A DNA stretch of 64,000 nt from Areca catechu (Eukaryota > Streptophyta > Magnoliopsida > Arecales > Arecaceae): assembly GCA_021397845.1 (NCBI GenBank), contig CM038044.1, positions 101,926,942 through 101,990,941 on the forward strand, written 5' to 3'. The notes under the pieces are model-generated. The model saw nothing but the letters and a program-made list of their open reading frames with translations. It did not search any database and was not told where the DNA came from. Position numbers and translations under genes: made by a program. This document shows positions 10,630-22,689 of this stretch, in pieces; position 1 is the first letter of the stretch, and each line of letters starts with the position of its first letter.

Positions 10630-12195
10630 ATGTCTTCCTTCAAGGATGAAAGTTACTCAGTAAGCCATACTTCTCGACTTTAGGGATCTCAAGAGCCCTC
10701 TTCGGAGGAGGCGGGTTCCTAGTAGCTGGAAGAGGTTAAAGCTACCTCCTTCTAAGAAACCCTTTGGGCTAGCCGATCTGGCAATTCGGAAACTACCTTT
10801 CCTTTCAATCCGGTAAGCACTCTCTTGTCAATGGCGAAGTTTGAAGTTCTTCGACTTTGGGAATAATATCAATTCCCGAGCCACTTTCAAATCCATGCCC
10901 CTAAACCAAATGACTAGATAACTTCTGGTCAGGCTGGCTATCTAGCCTTGTATGAAGAATTTCTTCATGTAGACCTCCAACTTCTATTCCATCCTTTCAT
11001 TTTAAATGTACTTGATCTCTTCAAAGTTGTTCTGACTCAACTTGCTCCAAATTATTATTGGTTTCTTTGTTCTTTCCTTGTTTTGTGCAATATGCTTGGA
11101 ATCTAACCAAGGATTTCTCTGTTCTAAGCATTCTTTATCCTTTAAAAGCATTCCATGATGAAGGACTGGTGGTATATTAGCCCTTGTCATGGTTGGTCTT
11201 CTATTCCAGGTATGACTTCTTCCATCCATGAATGGAAGAATAGATTTTTTTTTGTTTCTTCAAATCTCCCTTGAGAGATCAATTAGGCTTGGGGGGAACC
11301 CAATCAATCTCCAAATAAAAATGATGAGATCCTTGACATCAGTGAGGATGACTTCAAGAAGCTTAGTGGCATGGAAGTTCCTTCTCAGCGGGTTCTACTA
11401 TTATAGTAGAACTTATACGACACCGAGCTTAGTCTGGTGAACTCTCTCGATAATTTTTCCTGAATACCTTTTTCTTTTCATTCTTGTATCTTTAATTTGC
11501 TAATAAGTTTTTTGCTTGGTTCTTGCAAACATGAAGGTATCAGTGGACTATGTCAGGATTGCAGTCTGGAAGAGGGCTTCTACCCAGGCCCGACCTATGA
11601 AAAAGCCTATCACCAAAAATCAGGCGAGACCTTCCCTTGGAAGTCCTTTAGCATCAGCAAGAGCTTCAGTGCCATAATCGAGAGATTCCTCCACCCCCAT
11701 GGATGACGACAAAGTGGTGGTGATTTTAGCTCCAACCCCACCTCCTCGGCACCAACTTCAAGGCATCCAACTCCTTCCTCTACTCAAGTGGCATTCAACT
11801 CTTCCCAATGGACAGCTCCATAGGACCGTTTGGGTACTAAAGCCAAATCTCGCTAAAGAAGAGGGGAGAGCTCCTTCATTTATGAGGCTAAGGTTGGGTC
11901 GAATAACTTAACTCTGCATGATGCTCATTTGCATGGGAGCTAGTAAAGATAATCTTCCACCCTCGGGATTGCAAAGAATGAAAGTCTTGTCCTATAGATG
12001 AGATTCTTTTTTTTTATTTGACCCGACTTCAAGTAAGTCTATCTCACTTTTCAATCTTCCTTTGTTGAATAACTTTCACCGAGTAACTAACCTGTATTTT
12101 TCTTTTCTATTTGTAGCTTGCCCATGACATCTCTATAGTCCAGGAAAGGTTTCTTGGCTTTTATGAACTTAGTTGTTCTTTGGACAATAAGGTCA
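10630..12195 (+). pseudogene. TAT-1 antisense gene, 5' part (Transposase_28 domain)
   Basis: This decayed gene runs opposite to the element's pol. A start at 10630 (MSSFKDES) is followed by the Transposase_28 domain (Pfam 'putative gypsy type transposon'): from 10831 one reads FPSHFQIHAPKPND, SGQAGYLALYEEFLH and LAPN. Around 11230-11400 the stretch WKNRFFF with GEPNQSPNKNDEI matches TAT-2 (WKSKFFF, SEPDRSPN). NNLTLHDAHLHGS near 11900 matches the TAT-2 segment DNLTLAYCMMDFS. There are several stops and frameshifts. The gene is cut at 12195 by COP-1 and continues at 44853. The family occurs in plant gypsy elements; its biochemical role is not known. Confidence 0.7.
12033..12116 (+). other. intron of the TAT-1 antisense gene
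   Basis: GTAAGT at 12033 and TTTGTAG ending at 12116 enclose 84 pyrimidine-rich bases. It falls between the segment matching the TAT-2 NNLTL/DNLTL region and the downstream part, in the same place as the 50918-51009 intron of TAT-2. Confidence 0.6.
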
Positions 12196-13721
12196 TATTG
12201 CCCAGCGAAGCAACCCGAGAGGGAGGGTGAATTGGATATTTTAAAAAATTTAAACAGTTATGTACTGAACTTAGAGTGTTTGTGTAACAAAGTGATTATG
12301 CTTAGTATGATATGTAGCAGAAGTAGCAAATTAATTATAGAGTAATAAAGAGCAAGTAGAGGAATGAGCAAGCAATCACAAATACACAGATGTACAGTGG
12401 TCGGTGTACTCCGAGCACCTACATCCACTCTCCAAGCTTTTCCTTGAAAATTTTTACTATAATCTATCCAAGATTACAACCAACTTATTTTCTAAGGCTT
12501 ACAAGTTAAACTTTTGTTGGTTTTGTCACCTATGATCACCAATAATCTTTACAACTTATTTTTAATTCAAGCTTACAAGTCAAACCCTAGTTGGTTTTGT
12601 CTCTTAGGCTCACCAACAACCTTTAACACTAGTTTTAATACCTGTGAAACTAGTAACAACAAATAAAAGTAAGTATACAGAAATAAGCACAAAAAATAGC
12701 TCCTAAATGAGCAGAAATAAATGTCGATGAAGCTCTTCTTGAATGCTTGAGTTGTCTCCTTCTTGAAATTTTTGAATGCACACTTTTGGTTAATGATTTG
12801 AAGGCTCAAAGGTGAGTAGAAGGCTTTTTCAAGTAGAATCTACTTTAAAGCTCACACTTGTCTTTTATCAAAAGATAAACTTTGTCTCCTCTTGTTTTTC
12901 ATGTCTTCAATGAATTTGGTGAGTGATAAATAGTTCAAAACCACTAAAAAAATTATTGGAGACCGTTAGAGTGAAGAAATTAGCCATTTGGAGCCGTTTG
13001 GAATCAATTCTGAACTTCTGGAAAACTAGCCATTACATTAAGTGTTGACACTTGAATTTCTTCATGAATCGATCTATGAGTCGACACTTGGAATTTGTGA
13101 GTCGACACTTGGGTCGATACTTGAGTAAAAATTTGAATTTCTAACATTCTATCTCACTTCTAGTCTTAGGCTATGAGTCAACCTGTGAGTCGACACTTGA
13201 ATTTGTGAGCCGATACTTGAGTCTGTTAGTCGATCTCTTGAGTCGACACTTGACAAAAATTCCAGAAAATACATAGTTCTATCCATTTTTTATCTCAGGC
13301 TATGAATCGATTTGTGAGTCGACCTATGAGTCGACACTTAAAACTGTGAGTCGATACTTGGCATGCCATCTGAAACTCTGCATGCCAGACTTTTGAAATG
13401 TTGACACTTTCTTTATGAGTCAACACCTTGAGTCGACACTTGCTCTGTGCCATTTCAAAATTGCATGCCAAACTCTGAAATTTCAAAAATCCTCTTAGAC
13501 TCATCTTCATAAGGACCAAAGCGATCATTTTATCAATATTCCAATGTTAGAAGACAACTTAAATATCGAAATTCATCTTACTTTGATGTTAGCAACTTTG
13601 ATACTCTTGAGTGAAGAAATTGATGTACCTATATCCTGAAATTCATACTCCAATTGAAACATTAATCAAACATATACTCAACATTTTGTTATTCATCAAA
13701 ATCAAGGGGCCAAAGCCAATA
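12196..13721 (-). mobile_element. COP-1 3' LTR
   Basis: It aligns from TATTGCCCAGCG to AAAGCCAATA with the LTR at 43277-44847 (TGTTGCCCAGCG ... AAGCCAACA). Next to it the sequence ATCTTCTTCTTTTT (13722 on) gives a purine run on the minus strand, as expected of a polypurine tract. About 13050-13450 hold many copies of GAGTCGACACTTG-like motifs. Confidence 0.92.
13050..13450. repeat. array of GAGTCGACACTT motifs in COP-1 3' LTR
   Basis: Roughly a dozen irregularly spaced copies of (T/G)GAGTCGACACTTG and decayed forms (GAGTCAAC, GAGTCGAT). The 5' LTR has the matching array at 44110-44560. Confidence 0.85.
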
Positions 13722-14427
13722 ATCTTCTTCTTTTTGATGACGACAAAATTTTGAGTATATGAGCAATTATGTTCAAAATTTGACTATTGTATGAAAAAAT
13801 TTAAGCACATTGCACGTTTATCAATTCATCAGATATGCTTCACAATCAAAGTTCATGCAAGCATTTGGATGAAAAGTATCAGATCATTAGTTTGTTTCAA
13901 TGTTCCAAGATTTGTTTGGAGGAAAAATATCAAATCATTGGTTTATTTCGATGTTCCAAGATTTGTTTTCTCAAAATTGGTATCAGAACATCTCCATTTT
14001 CTCCTTATCTTTAAGTAAATTATGAAGTGTTGAAAAAATTTGACAATGTTGCTTATATGTTGCTTATATAACCTTTTCTACTCCCTCTTTTTGTCATCAT
14101 TAAGCATTAATAGGGGTTGCTCCCCCTAAATTAGTGCATTTATTAAAACAAATTGTTAAATAGACAAAAAGAGAGTAATGAAGCAAATTTCATAGGAAAG
14201 GTAACTTTCAATGATAAATGGTTTCAATACAACAGGAAGTATATAACATAATATGACATGACATAACATAACATAATATAACATGATATAACATGAACTG
14301 AAGAAAAATACAAGCATAAGATGAAAATACTAAACATACATGATACTAAAATGAAACTATGTGAAGTACATATAAGTGTATCTAAGAGGCTAATCCTCAT
14401 CAGAAGGAAACTCTAACACTATAGGTG
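13722..14427. other. COP-1 3' non-coding region
   Basis: AT-rich sequence between the third ORF and the 3' LTR. It contains a microsatellite-like run of ACATAACATAATATA units at about 14239-14295. No gene is seen. Confidence 0.6.
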
Positions 14428-16074
14428 CTATAACCTTAGAGAATGTAGATCTAGGAGTCTTATGCAGCATGCTCCTAGTTCTAAGGGAAGGGCCTGATCT
14501 GGCAATGACTCTGGTAGTCCTAATGTTAGGGTAGCAAGTGTCTCCGCAGGAGTCTCAAAAGCTGAAGAAGAGTCAAGCTGAGCATCAGTAGGAGCATCCA
14601 GAGTCTGATCAGGAATAGCTAGTGTCTGATCCTCCCTGCTGATAATATGATAATCTCCTATCCCATCACCATCGTCACTGTCAGAGTCACTGTCACCATT
14701 AGCATCAGCACCATCATCACCATCAGGAGCAGCATCACCACCGGCAGTGTCATCATGTGTATTATCATAGTCATCATCATCTTTTGGCGGAGGAGGAGGT
14801 GGAGGAGCTGAAGGTCCTGATGAAGGCAATAAAGATCTCAGCATGTCTCTGATCTATATAAAGCCAGCCTCCATCGTCTGTCGAATACCAGTGAACTGCT
14901 CATCAATGTGGGTCCTCAAATCATGCAGCTCCAACTACAATCTGCTAGTCTGGACATACAATCCCAAAACCTCCTCTCGAACATCAGTGATCTGTGCTGT
15001 GATTCGCTCCTCAAATGTAGACTTAGTCTCTATAGTATCTCTAGAAGCTATGGCTGGAGAATGAGCAGGTGCCGGAGTAGATGGCTCAGATCTAGAAGCA
15101 GTAGCTGGTGTAGGTCTAGAGGGAGTAGACTATGGAGCAGGTCCTGATGGTCCTGCCTCAGTGGCTCTAATCTCATCCTCCTCATCTGGTTCCTGCCCAG
15201 ACTCTTGTCGAACCCACCTACCATCGACTTGCCTAAATCATATACAGCATAGAGATTTCTCCCCATAGGTATATGTATGGAGAATCTTTTTGGAGGCCTC
15301 ACCCTCTAATGGGATACCAAACTCTTTAAAGATCTGGGTGAGTCCCATACCTTAAGGTAGACATAGTTTGTCCCGTGTAGCAGCCTCACCCATCTGATGC
15401 ACCATGATCATAGGTAAGTTGACAGCTGTCTGCTATCCCAGAGCCACCATAAGAACTAACTCCCACTCGATGATGAAGTTAAATCTCCTAGTCTTTGGAT
15501 TCAGAATCCGAGCAATAATGTGGTGTAAAACTCTCATCTCCAAAGACAGTTGGTTCGCCAACACCATTGACATACCCTTAATATCCTCTCTCTCCAAAAT
15601 ACATCTAAATGTAGCATCCATGTTACCTACACAATTTGCTACAATACCTCTAAGAGGAATCTACCAAATCCTGCTAATGGTCTTAGGGGTCACTAGAATA
15701 TGAACTCCCCTGACCACTGCACTCCACCTGAGGCCATCTATAGCTAAGCTGCCATAAAACTCATGGATCAGGTGAGGGTAGTACTTCTCCCGCATGGTGT
15801 AGAAGGGTACAAGTCCTGCTCCTCTCAAAAGATCCCCAATAATGAATCCCTCAGCATCCCAAAACTGTAAGTCAACTCGCCTGCCACATGCTATCACCTT
15901 CCTTGCCACTCTCTCAACTGCAGGGGAAACTTGTGGAGGCTGAGCCTAGGGTTGCTACTCATGCTGCTTGGTTGGGTCCTGATAAGCCTTCGACCTCCTC
16001 TCTCTAGAACTCAGCTCCCCATGCTTGAAGGCCAACCTCTTCATGCGAAAAACTACTTGCTTTTTGGGTGCCAT
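14428..16074 (-). pseudogene. COP-1 third ORF (plant transposon protein, Transposase_32-like)
   Basis: From ATG 16074-16072 (MAPKKQVVFRMKR) a single frame of 548 codons runs to 14428 with no frameshift, but with about nine in-frame stops, most of them TAG (for example 15946-15948, 15955-15957, 15661-15663, 15433-15435). The middle part carries the family's features: FIIGDLLRGAGLV, the helical block ILEREDIKGMSMVLANQLS, and LPxGMGLTQIFKEFGI where the family has LPYGM. The C-terminal third is rich in Pro and Asp, with a run of DDDDYDN and GDSDSDSDDGDG. It sits where SIRE-type elements carry an env-like ORF. COP-2 has a homologue at 28320-27304 plus 20614-20033. Its function is unknown; I see no membrane segment to support an envelope role. 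Confidence 0.75.
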
Positions 16075-16499
16075 GAACACTAGGAGCAACTAGGGATAGA
16101 GGAACTGAAAAGGAGAGGGTAAACCAGGAAGAGGAATGAGCTAGGAGAGGGTGGATCGGACCGAGAATGGATCCAAAGAATGAAATCAGACCGAGAATGG
16201 ACCAAAAGAGTGAAATTGGACCGAATAGGAGAATGATAGGTCGAAGGAAAGAAAAGCATGAGTGGAATTGGGCCGAAACACAGAAAATCCGTATGGAATA
16301 GAACAAAAATTGGACCAAACCGAACTAAAGCACGAAGAATAAGAAGATATTTACCTAACAAGGAAAGTTAAGAACGAGAAATCATTGTTCTTGGGGGTTT
16401 GGACAATTTTTGGGGACCACACGAATGAGAGGAAGGTGAAAAGAAAGTGAGAAAATGACTTTCGGGATGCCCTAAAAATTAGACCAACCGTTCATGAGT

Positions 16500-17352
16500 C
16501 AACATTTGAGCCAAAAACATTATCCATGTAAAATGTGAATAGTCATCTACAATCACTAAACCATGCTTCTTGCCTCCCAAACTAGTTATTCTAGTTGGTC
16601 CAAAGAAGTCCATGTGAAGTAATTCTAGGGATCTAGTTGCAGATACTACTCATTTTGGCTTGAAAGAAGATTTTGTTTATTTTTCAAGTTGATATGTACT
16701 ACAGATCTTATCTTTTTCAAAGATGAGTTTTGGCAAATTTTTATAAGATTCTTTTTATTTAATTTTAAAAACAAATACATACTAGCATGACCTAGTCTAC
16801 GATGCCAAAGTTAACTAGTTTCATTTATCTTGGCTTTCTTTGCCACTAGATATTGACCATTTTGCATAGGTAGATTATCAAGATCAATCATGTAAATGCT
16901 CCCATGCTTATGACCAATAAACTTGATGCCATTTTCATCTAGACTAGATACCATGCACATAGAATATTAAAAAATGACTTTAAATCCTTTATCACATAAT
17001 TGACTTATACTAAACAAATTGTGTTTCAAGCCATCAACAAACAAAACATTATCAACATAAGTAGCGGGGGTGATATGGACTTTACTGATACCGACAATTT
17101 TGCCCTTTTCATTATTACCAATTATCACGTTTCCATCATTTAAAGCTTCTAGAGATAAGAATTGCCTTACATCCCCAGTCATGTATCTTGAGCAACTGCT
17201 GTTAAGATATCACATTCTTCATTTATTCTTGGTTGCAAGACATACCTACAAAATAGATCAAGTGAAAACTTTAGGTACCCAAGTCATCTTGGATCCTTTA
17301 GGGTTAGTAGAATTGGTTCCTTTTGGAACCAAAACTTTTCTAACAGCATTTA
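16500..17352 (-). pseudogene. COP-1 pol remnant: protease end, pre-integrase, integrase start
   Basis: Reading leftwards from the COP-2 insertion: the protease active-site region reads LNSSCSRYMTGD where the family has LDSGCSRHMTGD, so the catalytic Asp appears changed to Asn. Then comes the pre-integrase domain (FLSLEALNDGNVIIGN, GLKHNLFSISQLCDKGFKVIF), a zinc-finger region (LWHRRLGHAS) and the start of the integrase core (LLHMDFFGPTR, GLVIVDDYSHFTWIMFLA). The frame then joins unrelated sequence near 16500. RT and RNase H are absent. The part upstream of COP-2 (41597-43219) connects in order with this piece. Confidence 0.88.
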
Positions 17353-19128
17353 TGTTGCCCAGGTGGCTACTCAAGAAGGGGGTAAATTGGGATTTTAAAA
17401 AATAATTACTGTTGTAAATATGTGCTTTAGAATTCAACTTTTCTTAGTGAAAGGTGCTGTGATTATGAAAGTAAAGCACAAGCTAAAAGGAAAGAGAAAG
17501 GCAGCAATACAAACACCAAAGATTATAGTGGTTTGGAGCAAACCCGCTCCTACGTCCACTACCCAAGATACCACTTGGGATTTTCACTATATTCAAACCC
17601 GAATACAGTAGGATTGTTTTACAGGCTCATAATCCAAACCTACACTAGGTTTTAAACAGGATCACCTATAACCCAAGTCCCTTTGGTTTTAAAATGGGAG
17701 CACCAAAGAAACCCAACATCCTTTGGTTTTAAAACAGGAGTACCAAAGAAACCCAACTCTTGGTTTTAATACAGGATCACCAAGAACCTATTTGGTTTTG
17801 AATCAGGCTCATCAATAACCCAAACAACTCACAAAGAAGTTAAAAGTAATTGCAACAATAAATGTCAAACTCTCATTATCGGATAGTTGCCGTTGTTGCG
17901 CTGATGAAGCCTTCTTTAACTTTTCTTTAATGCACTTGAGAGGCTTCCTTTCTATCTTTAATGAATGCTTCAATCTTCAGATAGGAGTTGGTGAAGAGTG
18001 AAAACTGTCTTGAATGCTCACTTGTGCTTACAAACTCCTTTTCCCTTTTTTTTTGTATTCAATTTTTCATTCTCTTATTTAATCACTGATTTTGAATCCC
18101 TTTATATTATCTCTTGTACTCATCTTTGAAGGATATAGCCATTGCAGTTTGTTGAGATTCAAAAACTAGCCATTGGAGCACCTTTTTGCATTCAAAAAGG
18201 AATTCTGGAACTAGCCGTTATGTACCTAGAATTGACACTCGAGTCAGCTCGGATCCTTCGAGTCGGCTCAGATCCTTTAGGTCGAATGGTCGAGTCACCA
18301 CTTCTTTAGCTGGGTCGGCTCTTTGTCTCAGGGTACAGAAACCACACTCTGGACGAGTTGACTCACTACCATTTGGGTTGGCTCAAACTTTTATCATTGA
18401 AATCATTATACTGAAGGAGTCGGCTCGCTTCTACTTGGGTCAACTCAAGCTCTCGAAATCAGAATTCTTCACTCTAGAGGAGTCGGCTCGTTGTAGCTCG
18501 GATCGGCTCGAAATCTCAAAATCAGAATTCTTCACACTAGAGGAGTCAGCTCGTTGTAGTTTGGGTCAGCTCGCTTTGACAGGTCTTTAAAATTTATTCT
18601 GGCAGAGTCGGCTCATTCTTGTTGGGGTCGACTTGCCTGGCTTTTTCTCAGAAAACTTTATAATTAGACTCTGGAAGAGTCAGCTCAGACTTACTTGAGT
18701 CGGCTCGGATTTACTCGAGTCGACTCAGATTGCTGCATTCCAGAATCCTTAGTGCATGCCACGAGATAGAGTCGGCTCTTCTTTTGGTTGGGTCGGCTCG
18801 AGTGAGTTCTTTAGGAATTTTACAATTAGACTTAAGAACACTCTCACCAAAACTCTAAAACATTCTATACAAACCAACTCAAATTAAATCTAGAGCATAA
18901 CACTCATATAAGTAACCCAGCTTCATAATTTTAAAAGGTTTTTCAAGGGGTTCTTCTTTACATAACACTCATACAATATTACTTAACACACTCAATAGAA
19001 TAAAATAGGAGCAACAGATAATCAATAAGAATCATCCTACAAAACTTGTGAAACACTTGAGAGTAGTTAGTAATATATGTACATGCTCCAATATTTTGTT
19101 ACCATCAAAATCACTCAAGGAGTCAACA
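17353..19128 (-). mobile_element. COP-2 3' LTR
   Basis: It runs from TGTTGCCCAGG at 17353 to AGTCAACA at 19128. Next to it, 19129 onward (ATCTCCCCATTTTT) is the complement of a purine tract AAAAATGGGGAGAT. The region 18230-18800 holds an array of GAGTCGGCTCG-type motifs. Confidence 0.94.
18230..18810. repeat. array of GAGTCGGCTCG motifs in COP-2 3' LTR
   Basis: About twenty copies of GAGTCGGCTCG and close variants (GGGTCGGCTCG, GAGTCAGCTCG), spaced roughly 15-50 bases apart, with two near-identical longer units around CAGAATTCTTCACWCTAGAG. They produce the ORF 18186-18590, which is not a gene. The partner array is at 34515-35100. Confidence 0.9.
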
Positions 19129-20032
19129 ATCTCCCCATTTTTGATGATGACAAAACACCAGGCATGAAAAGATAAAATAAAACTTTACATTTATTTGTAT
19201 AATTGTATTTTCAAGAAGATATAAACAAGTATAGAATGAATTGATTCTAATTTTGAACAATACATTTTTATGACATGCTCAACTATCATTAATGTCAGAT
19301 TATGGAAGGAAAATTAGAACATGTTAGTGGTAACGAGAGAGATAAAGAGTCAGAGCAGTGAGAAATAATCTCCCCCTCAGTAAGATACTCCATACTTTAA
19401 CAAACTTTCCATGCTAGACAATGTAATAGAACATAACTCAAAAAGTATATTTCTCAAGTCTTTCAAGAAAGTTTTCATGTATCAGAGCTCATGTATCAAG
19501 GTTTCTAAGAAAATTTTATGTATCAAAGCATATATACTAAGGAAATTTTCATGTATCAGAGCATTAGAAAATTTTTATGTATTAGAGCATGTATTAAGAA
19601 GATTTTCAGGAGAAATGATGTTCATCATCAGAGCATATCCTGAAAAATTAATTTTCATGTATCTGAGCATATTAATAGAGCATATTATGTATCAAAGCAT
19701 ATAGATTTTATTCTTTTCATGCAAGTACATAAATTTCTCCCCCTTTTTATCATAAATCAAAAAGGTGAAGACAATAAAGCTCATTTTTGAAAGAGATTGA
19801 GAAAGTTTTTAAGATTTGTTTGAGATAATTTCACTTTCTCAAAATTATGAAGATATTCTATAAAAAAACATTAGAATTAATCAAAGTAAAAATGACACTC
19901 TAGTACACAAGTACCCAAAATTAAGATATTCATTTCTTTTCATCAAAGTTAAGTACATTGAGATGATATTAAAAGAAAGGAAAGATTCTAGTCACTATCA
20001 CTAGAATCAGAAGGGATAACATCAGTTGACTT
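19129..20032. other. COP-2 3' non-coding region with degenerate repeats
   Basis: It lies between the third ORF and the PPT. From about 19470 to 19700, units with CATGTATCAGAGCAT and GAAAATTTT recur at roughly 40-60 bases. No gene is seen. Confidence 0.7.
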
Positions 20033-20614
20033 TCACTTAGCTTTTGTAGGTCTCCTAAAACTAGTTTGCATGTGAGGAGGAGGTCTTTTGGGTGGAATAG
20101 AAGAAATGGGAGTTGGATCAAGAGGTCTTGCAATAGTTGCACAATGAGCTGCTTGAAGCTCTTCAACCTTAGATAATAACTTCAACAAAACATTGTTGAC
20201 GGTCTTCAACTCACTTTCCACCTTCTTTGTATCCTTGGAAGAAGTCAACCTTTGCATTGTAGCCTTGATCTCTTCAACTTCTTTTTGTAGTGAAAGCACT
20301 TCTGAAGTTTGAACATTTGCATAAGCTTCTGCTGAACCTCTCAGCCTTCCAAGTTCTCTTCTTAGTATGCCCAAGTCTTCAGTATAATTGTCTACTCTTT
20401 CCAATTTTTTCTCAACAGCTCCCACTCTCATTTTAACTAGATTTAATTCATCTTTAAACTCATTAAGTCCTTGGTCCACTTTAGATTTAAGATCATTTTT
20501 CATAGACCCAAAAGAACTTAATAAATCTTCTGAAAACTTACTGAGCTGCTATGAGATGTCAATGTAATGAACAGTAACAAGTGCTGGAGCATTAGTAGGA
20601 GCAAAGTCAGGTAC
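20033..20614 (-). pseudogene. COP-2 third ORF, C-terminal coiled-coil part
   Basis: This is the continuation of the ORF at 27304-28320 beyond NAG-1. With the inserted element and one TSD copy left out, the frame is kept across the break. It reads a Pro/Ala linker, TAG at 20549-20551, then a Lys/Glu/Leu-rich heptad-like region (KSKVDQGLNEFKDELNLVK, VGAVEKKLERVDNYTEDL, LQKEVEEIKATMQRL) expected to form a coiled coil. It ends in a basic, Pro-rich tail (PPKRPPPHMQ) and TGA at 20033-20035. A coiled coil suggests self-association, possibly in particle assembly; this is inference. Confidence 0.75.
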
Positions 20615-20619
20615 AGGAG

Positions 20620-22239
20620 TGGTGCGGGCACCAGACTCAGAAGAAGACTTCAGGGCTCCATCTAGATCTCTGATTGACCTTGCCCGAAGAATTAGAGTTT
20701 TCTGGTTTGTAATAAGGGTTGACTTGATCAACTCAATTTTAGCTTGAGTCTGTATTCCCCTGCAATTCAATTTTGTTGAGTCATGTTGACTCAGTAGTGG
20801 TCTAGGACTTCTCCAGGGTGTCACATTTTCTCCCAAGGCCAAGCAAGTGGGCGCCACACTCCCAGCCACACTCCCAGCCACATGCCTGAGTCCAGGGGGT
20901 GCCACATCTCCATCCAGTATACTCTGGTCCCCACACCACAAGATAGCAGGTCCCTTCTCTCATGCGCCACTTGAGGAGAAGACAATCTGGGATCCACAAT
21001 TCAAGGGGGGCGGCCAAAGTGTTTCCATAAGAGCCAAGCTATGAAAAGAAAGGAGCAAAGCTTGGGGAGGAAGACTAGGAGGCTCCCAAGTAATTCCAAA
21101 TAAAACTAGGTATGAAAGGAAGGAAATTTCTCTTGAAGAGCAAGGTTAGGAGGCACCCAAATACTTCCAAATAAGACCAAGCATGGAAGGAAAAATATTT
21201 TTCTTGAAGAGCAAGGCTAGGAGGCACCACCCACTTTCCTTTTGAAGCCACCAATCAACATTTTTGGAACCTCTTGGTCGGCCATATGTGTGGGAATTGA
21301 TCCTACAAACCTAATTTGAAGATTCACCCTATTAGTCCCACATGGAAAGATATAAAACCCTGCTCTCTTGTAAAGACTTATAAATTAAACCCTTCTTGTA
21401 AATTTGAAAGTTATATGATGAATGAATCTAATTTATGTGTGAGCAAACTCTGTGTTTTCTCTCTTCCGCACTTGCATCCAGGTGTTGAGCTCCGCGAGGG
21501 AGTAAATCCGGGTTCCTCAGGAACCTTGAGGAGGTGTGAGATCTCCAACCCTACAACCCTAGGTTAGCCACTTCACTTTCAAACCCTAGCCGCCCATCCT
21601 CCACTTCAATCCACCAAACCCTAGCCTACTCCACCTCTCACGGCCACTCTCTCCAAGTCAAGGCCGACCTCCATCATCCGGGTCCAGTCCGGATACTTCA
21701 GATCCAGAGCAATTCCCAAAGGAAGTCAGATCAGCCTCCAGGAGAATCTAGACTTCAGCAACATCAGCTTTCAAATTCTTCAATCTGGTAAATCCTTCCT
21801 TGAGTATCTGATTCCATAAATTGTTCTTCTTCTTTCCTAGATCTTGAGTTCAGGAGAAGCCAACTCTGCCAAAGACCAGTATTGGAGGATCCATTGTGAA
21901 GATATCCGAATCCGAGGATTCAACAATCTGCTCGAGAGAGTCCTTCCACCAAACTCTGTGAAGATCACTGTCTGGTACTTAACACTTCTCTTCTCTTTAT
22001 TTCTGTCCTGTTAAAAGTTCAGAGCGAAACCCTAGGTCTGGAAGTTTCTCAACCCCCAGCGATCCTTTACTTCTGAACTACTCTGATAACCCAGCTTCTT
22101 TAAATTATGCTTTCGATTATTATATAGTTTCTTTCAATTTAGTTTAACTTTCCTTTGAGTCAAAGCCGACTTCTGAAAAAAAAAAAAAAAAATAGTCTTA
22201 ATTTACTTCCGCATCGCATCGTCTTTTTGTTCTGCATCA
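20620..22239 (+). mobile_element. NAG-1 5' LTR
   Basis: TGGTGCGGGCACC to TTCTGCATCA. It holds a TATA-like GATATAAAACCC near 21350, then CTCTTGTAAAG and a TGATGAATGAA block that are shared in layout with the NAG-2 and solo LTRs. Several AAACCCTAG motifs follow (21581, 21616, 22027). Confidence 0.95.
21547..22035 (+). promoter_or_regulatory. cluster of AAACCCTA (telo-box) motifs in NAG-1 LTR
   Basis: AAACCCTAG occurs at 21581-21589, 21616-21624 and 22027-22035, with near forms at 21547-21563. In plants this motif is found in promoters and 5' leaders of translation-related genes. Its role here is inferred from position downstream of the TATA-like box. Confidence 0.5.
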
Positions 22240-22242
22240 TTT

Positions 22243-22254
22243 TGGTATCAGAGC
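22243..22254 (+). other. NAG-1 primer-binding site (initiator tRNA-Met)
   Basis: TGGTATCAGAGC, three bases after the LTR end; identical to the sites of NAG-2 and CHR-1. Confidence 0.93.
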
Positions 22255-22689
22255 CCTGTCTAGGGTTTCTGACTTGCTTGCATGTTTTGAGTGTCTCTCT
22301 TTTTTACTTTGTCTGCTCGAATTAGACTCCCCAGGAGGTCCGGTCCTGGGAACGAAGTGAGGTACAAACCTCCTCTTCCCATTCCACAGGGTGTTCCTAG
22401 GGCATGTAGGGGATCCGTTGGGTTACAACTTCGTAGCAGGAATTGTAAACAGGGGAAGCACTCTATTTTCAGTCTGTAACTATCTTGTTGCAAGAATTGT
22501 TTCTCATTACAGGTAACTCCAAATTATATGATTTTTATTTTTCTGGAACCAGTATAATTGAAACTATTTTACATAATTTTCCTGTGATTTATTGGTTTCT
22601 GTGAAATTTTTGAGAGTTAAATTACTGCAACTCTATTTTTGTATTTCTGCAATTCAATTATTTGGAGTGATCATCTTCTAATTCATCTT

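Noticed and set aside
14428..16074. Third ORF as a viral-type envelope gene
   Set aside because: The position fits, but I see no signal peptide or transmembrane segment, and the motifs match the plant-transposon family instead.
18186..18590. 134-codon ORF with repeated Glu-Ser-Ala-Arg segments
   Set aside because: It is produced by the GAGTCGGCTCG motif array of the COP-2 LTR. The partner LTR has only a broken version, so it is not conserved as protein.
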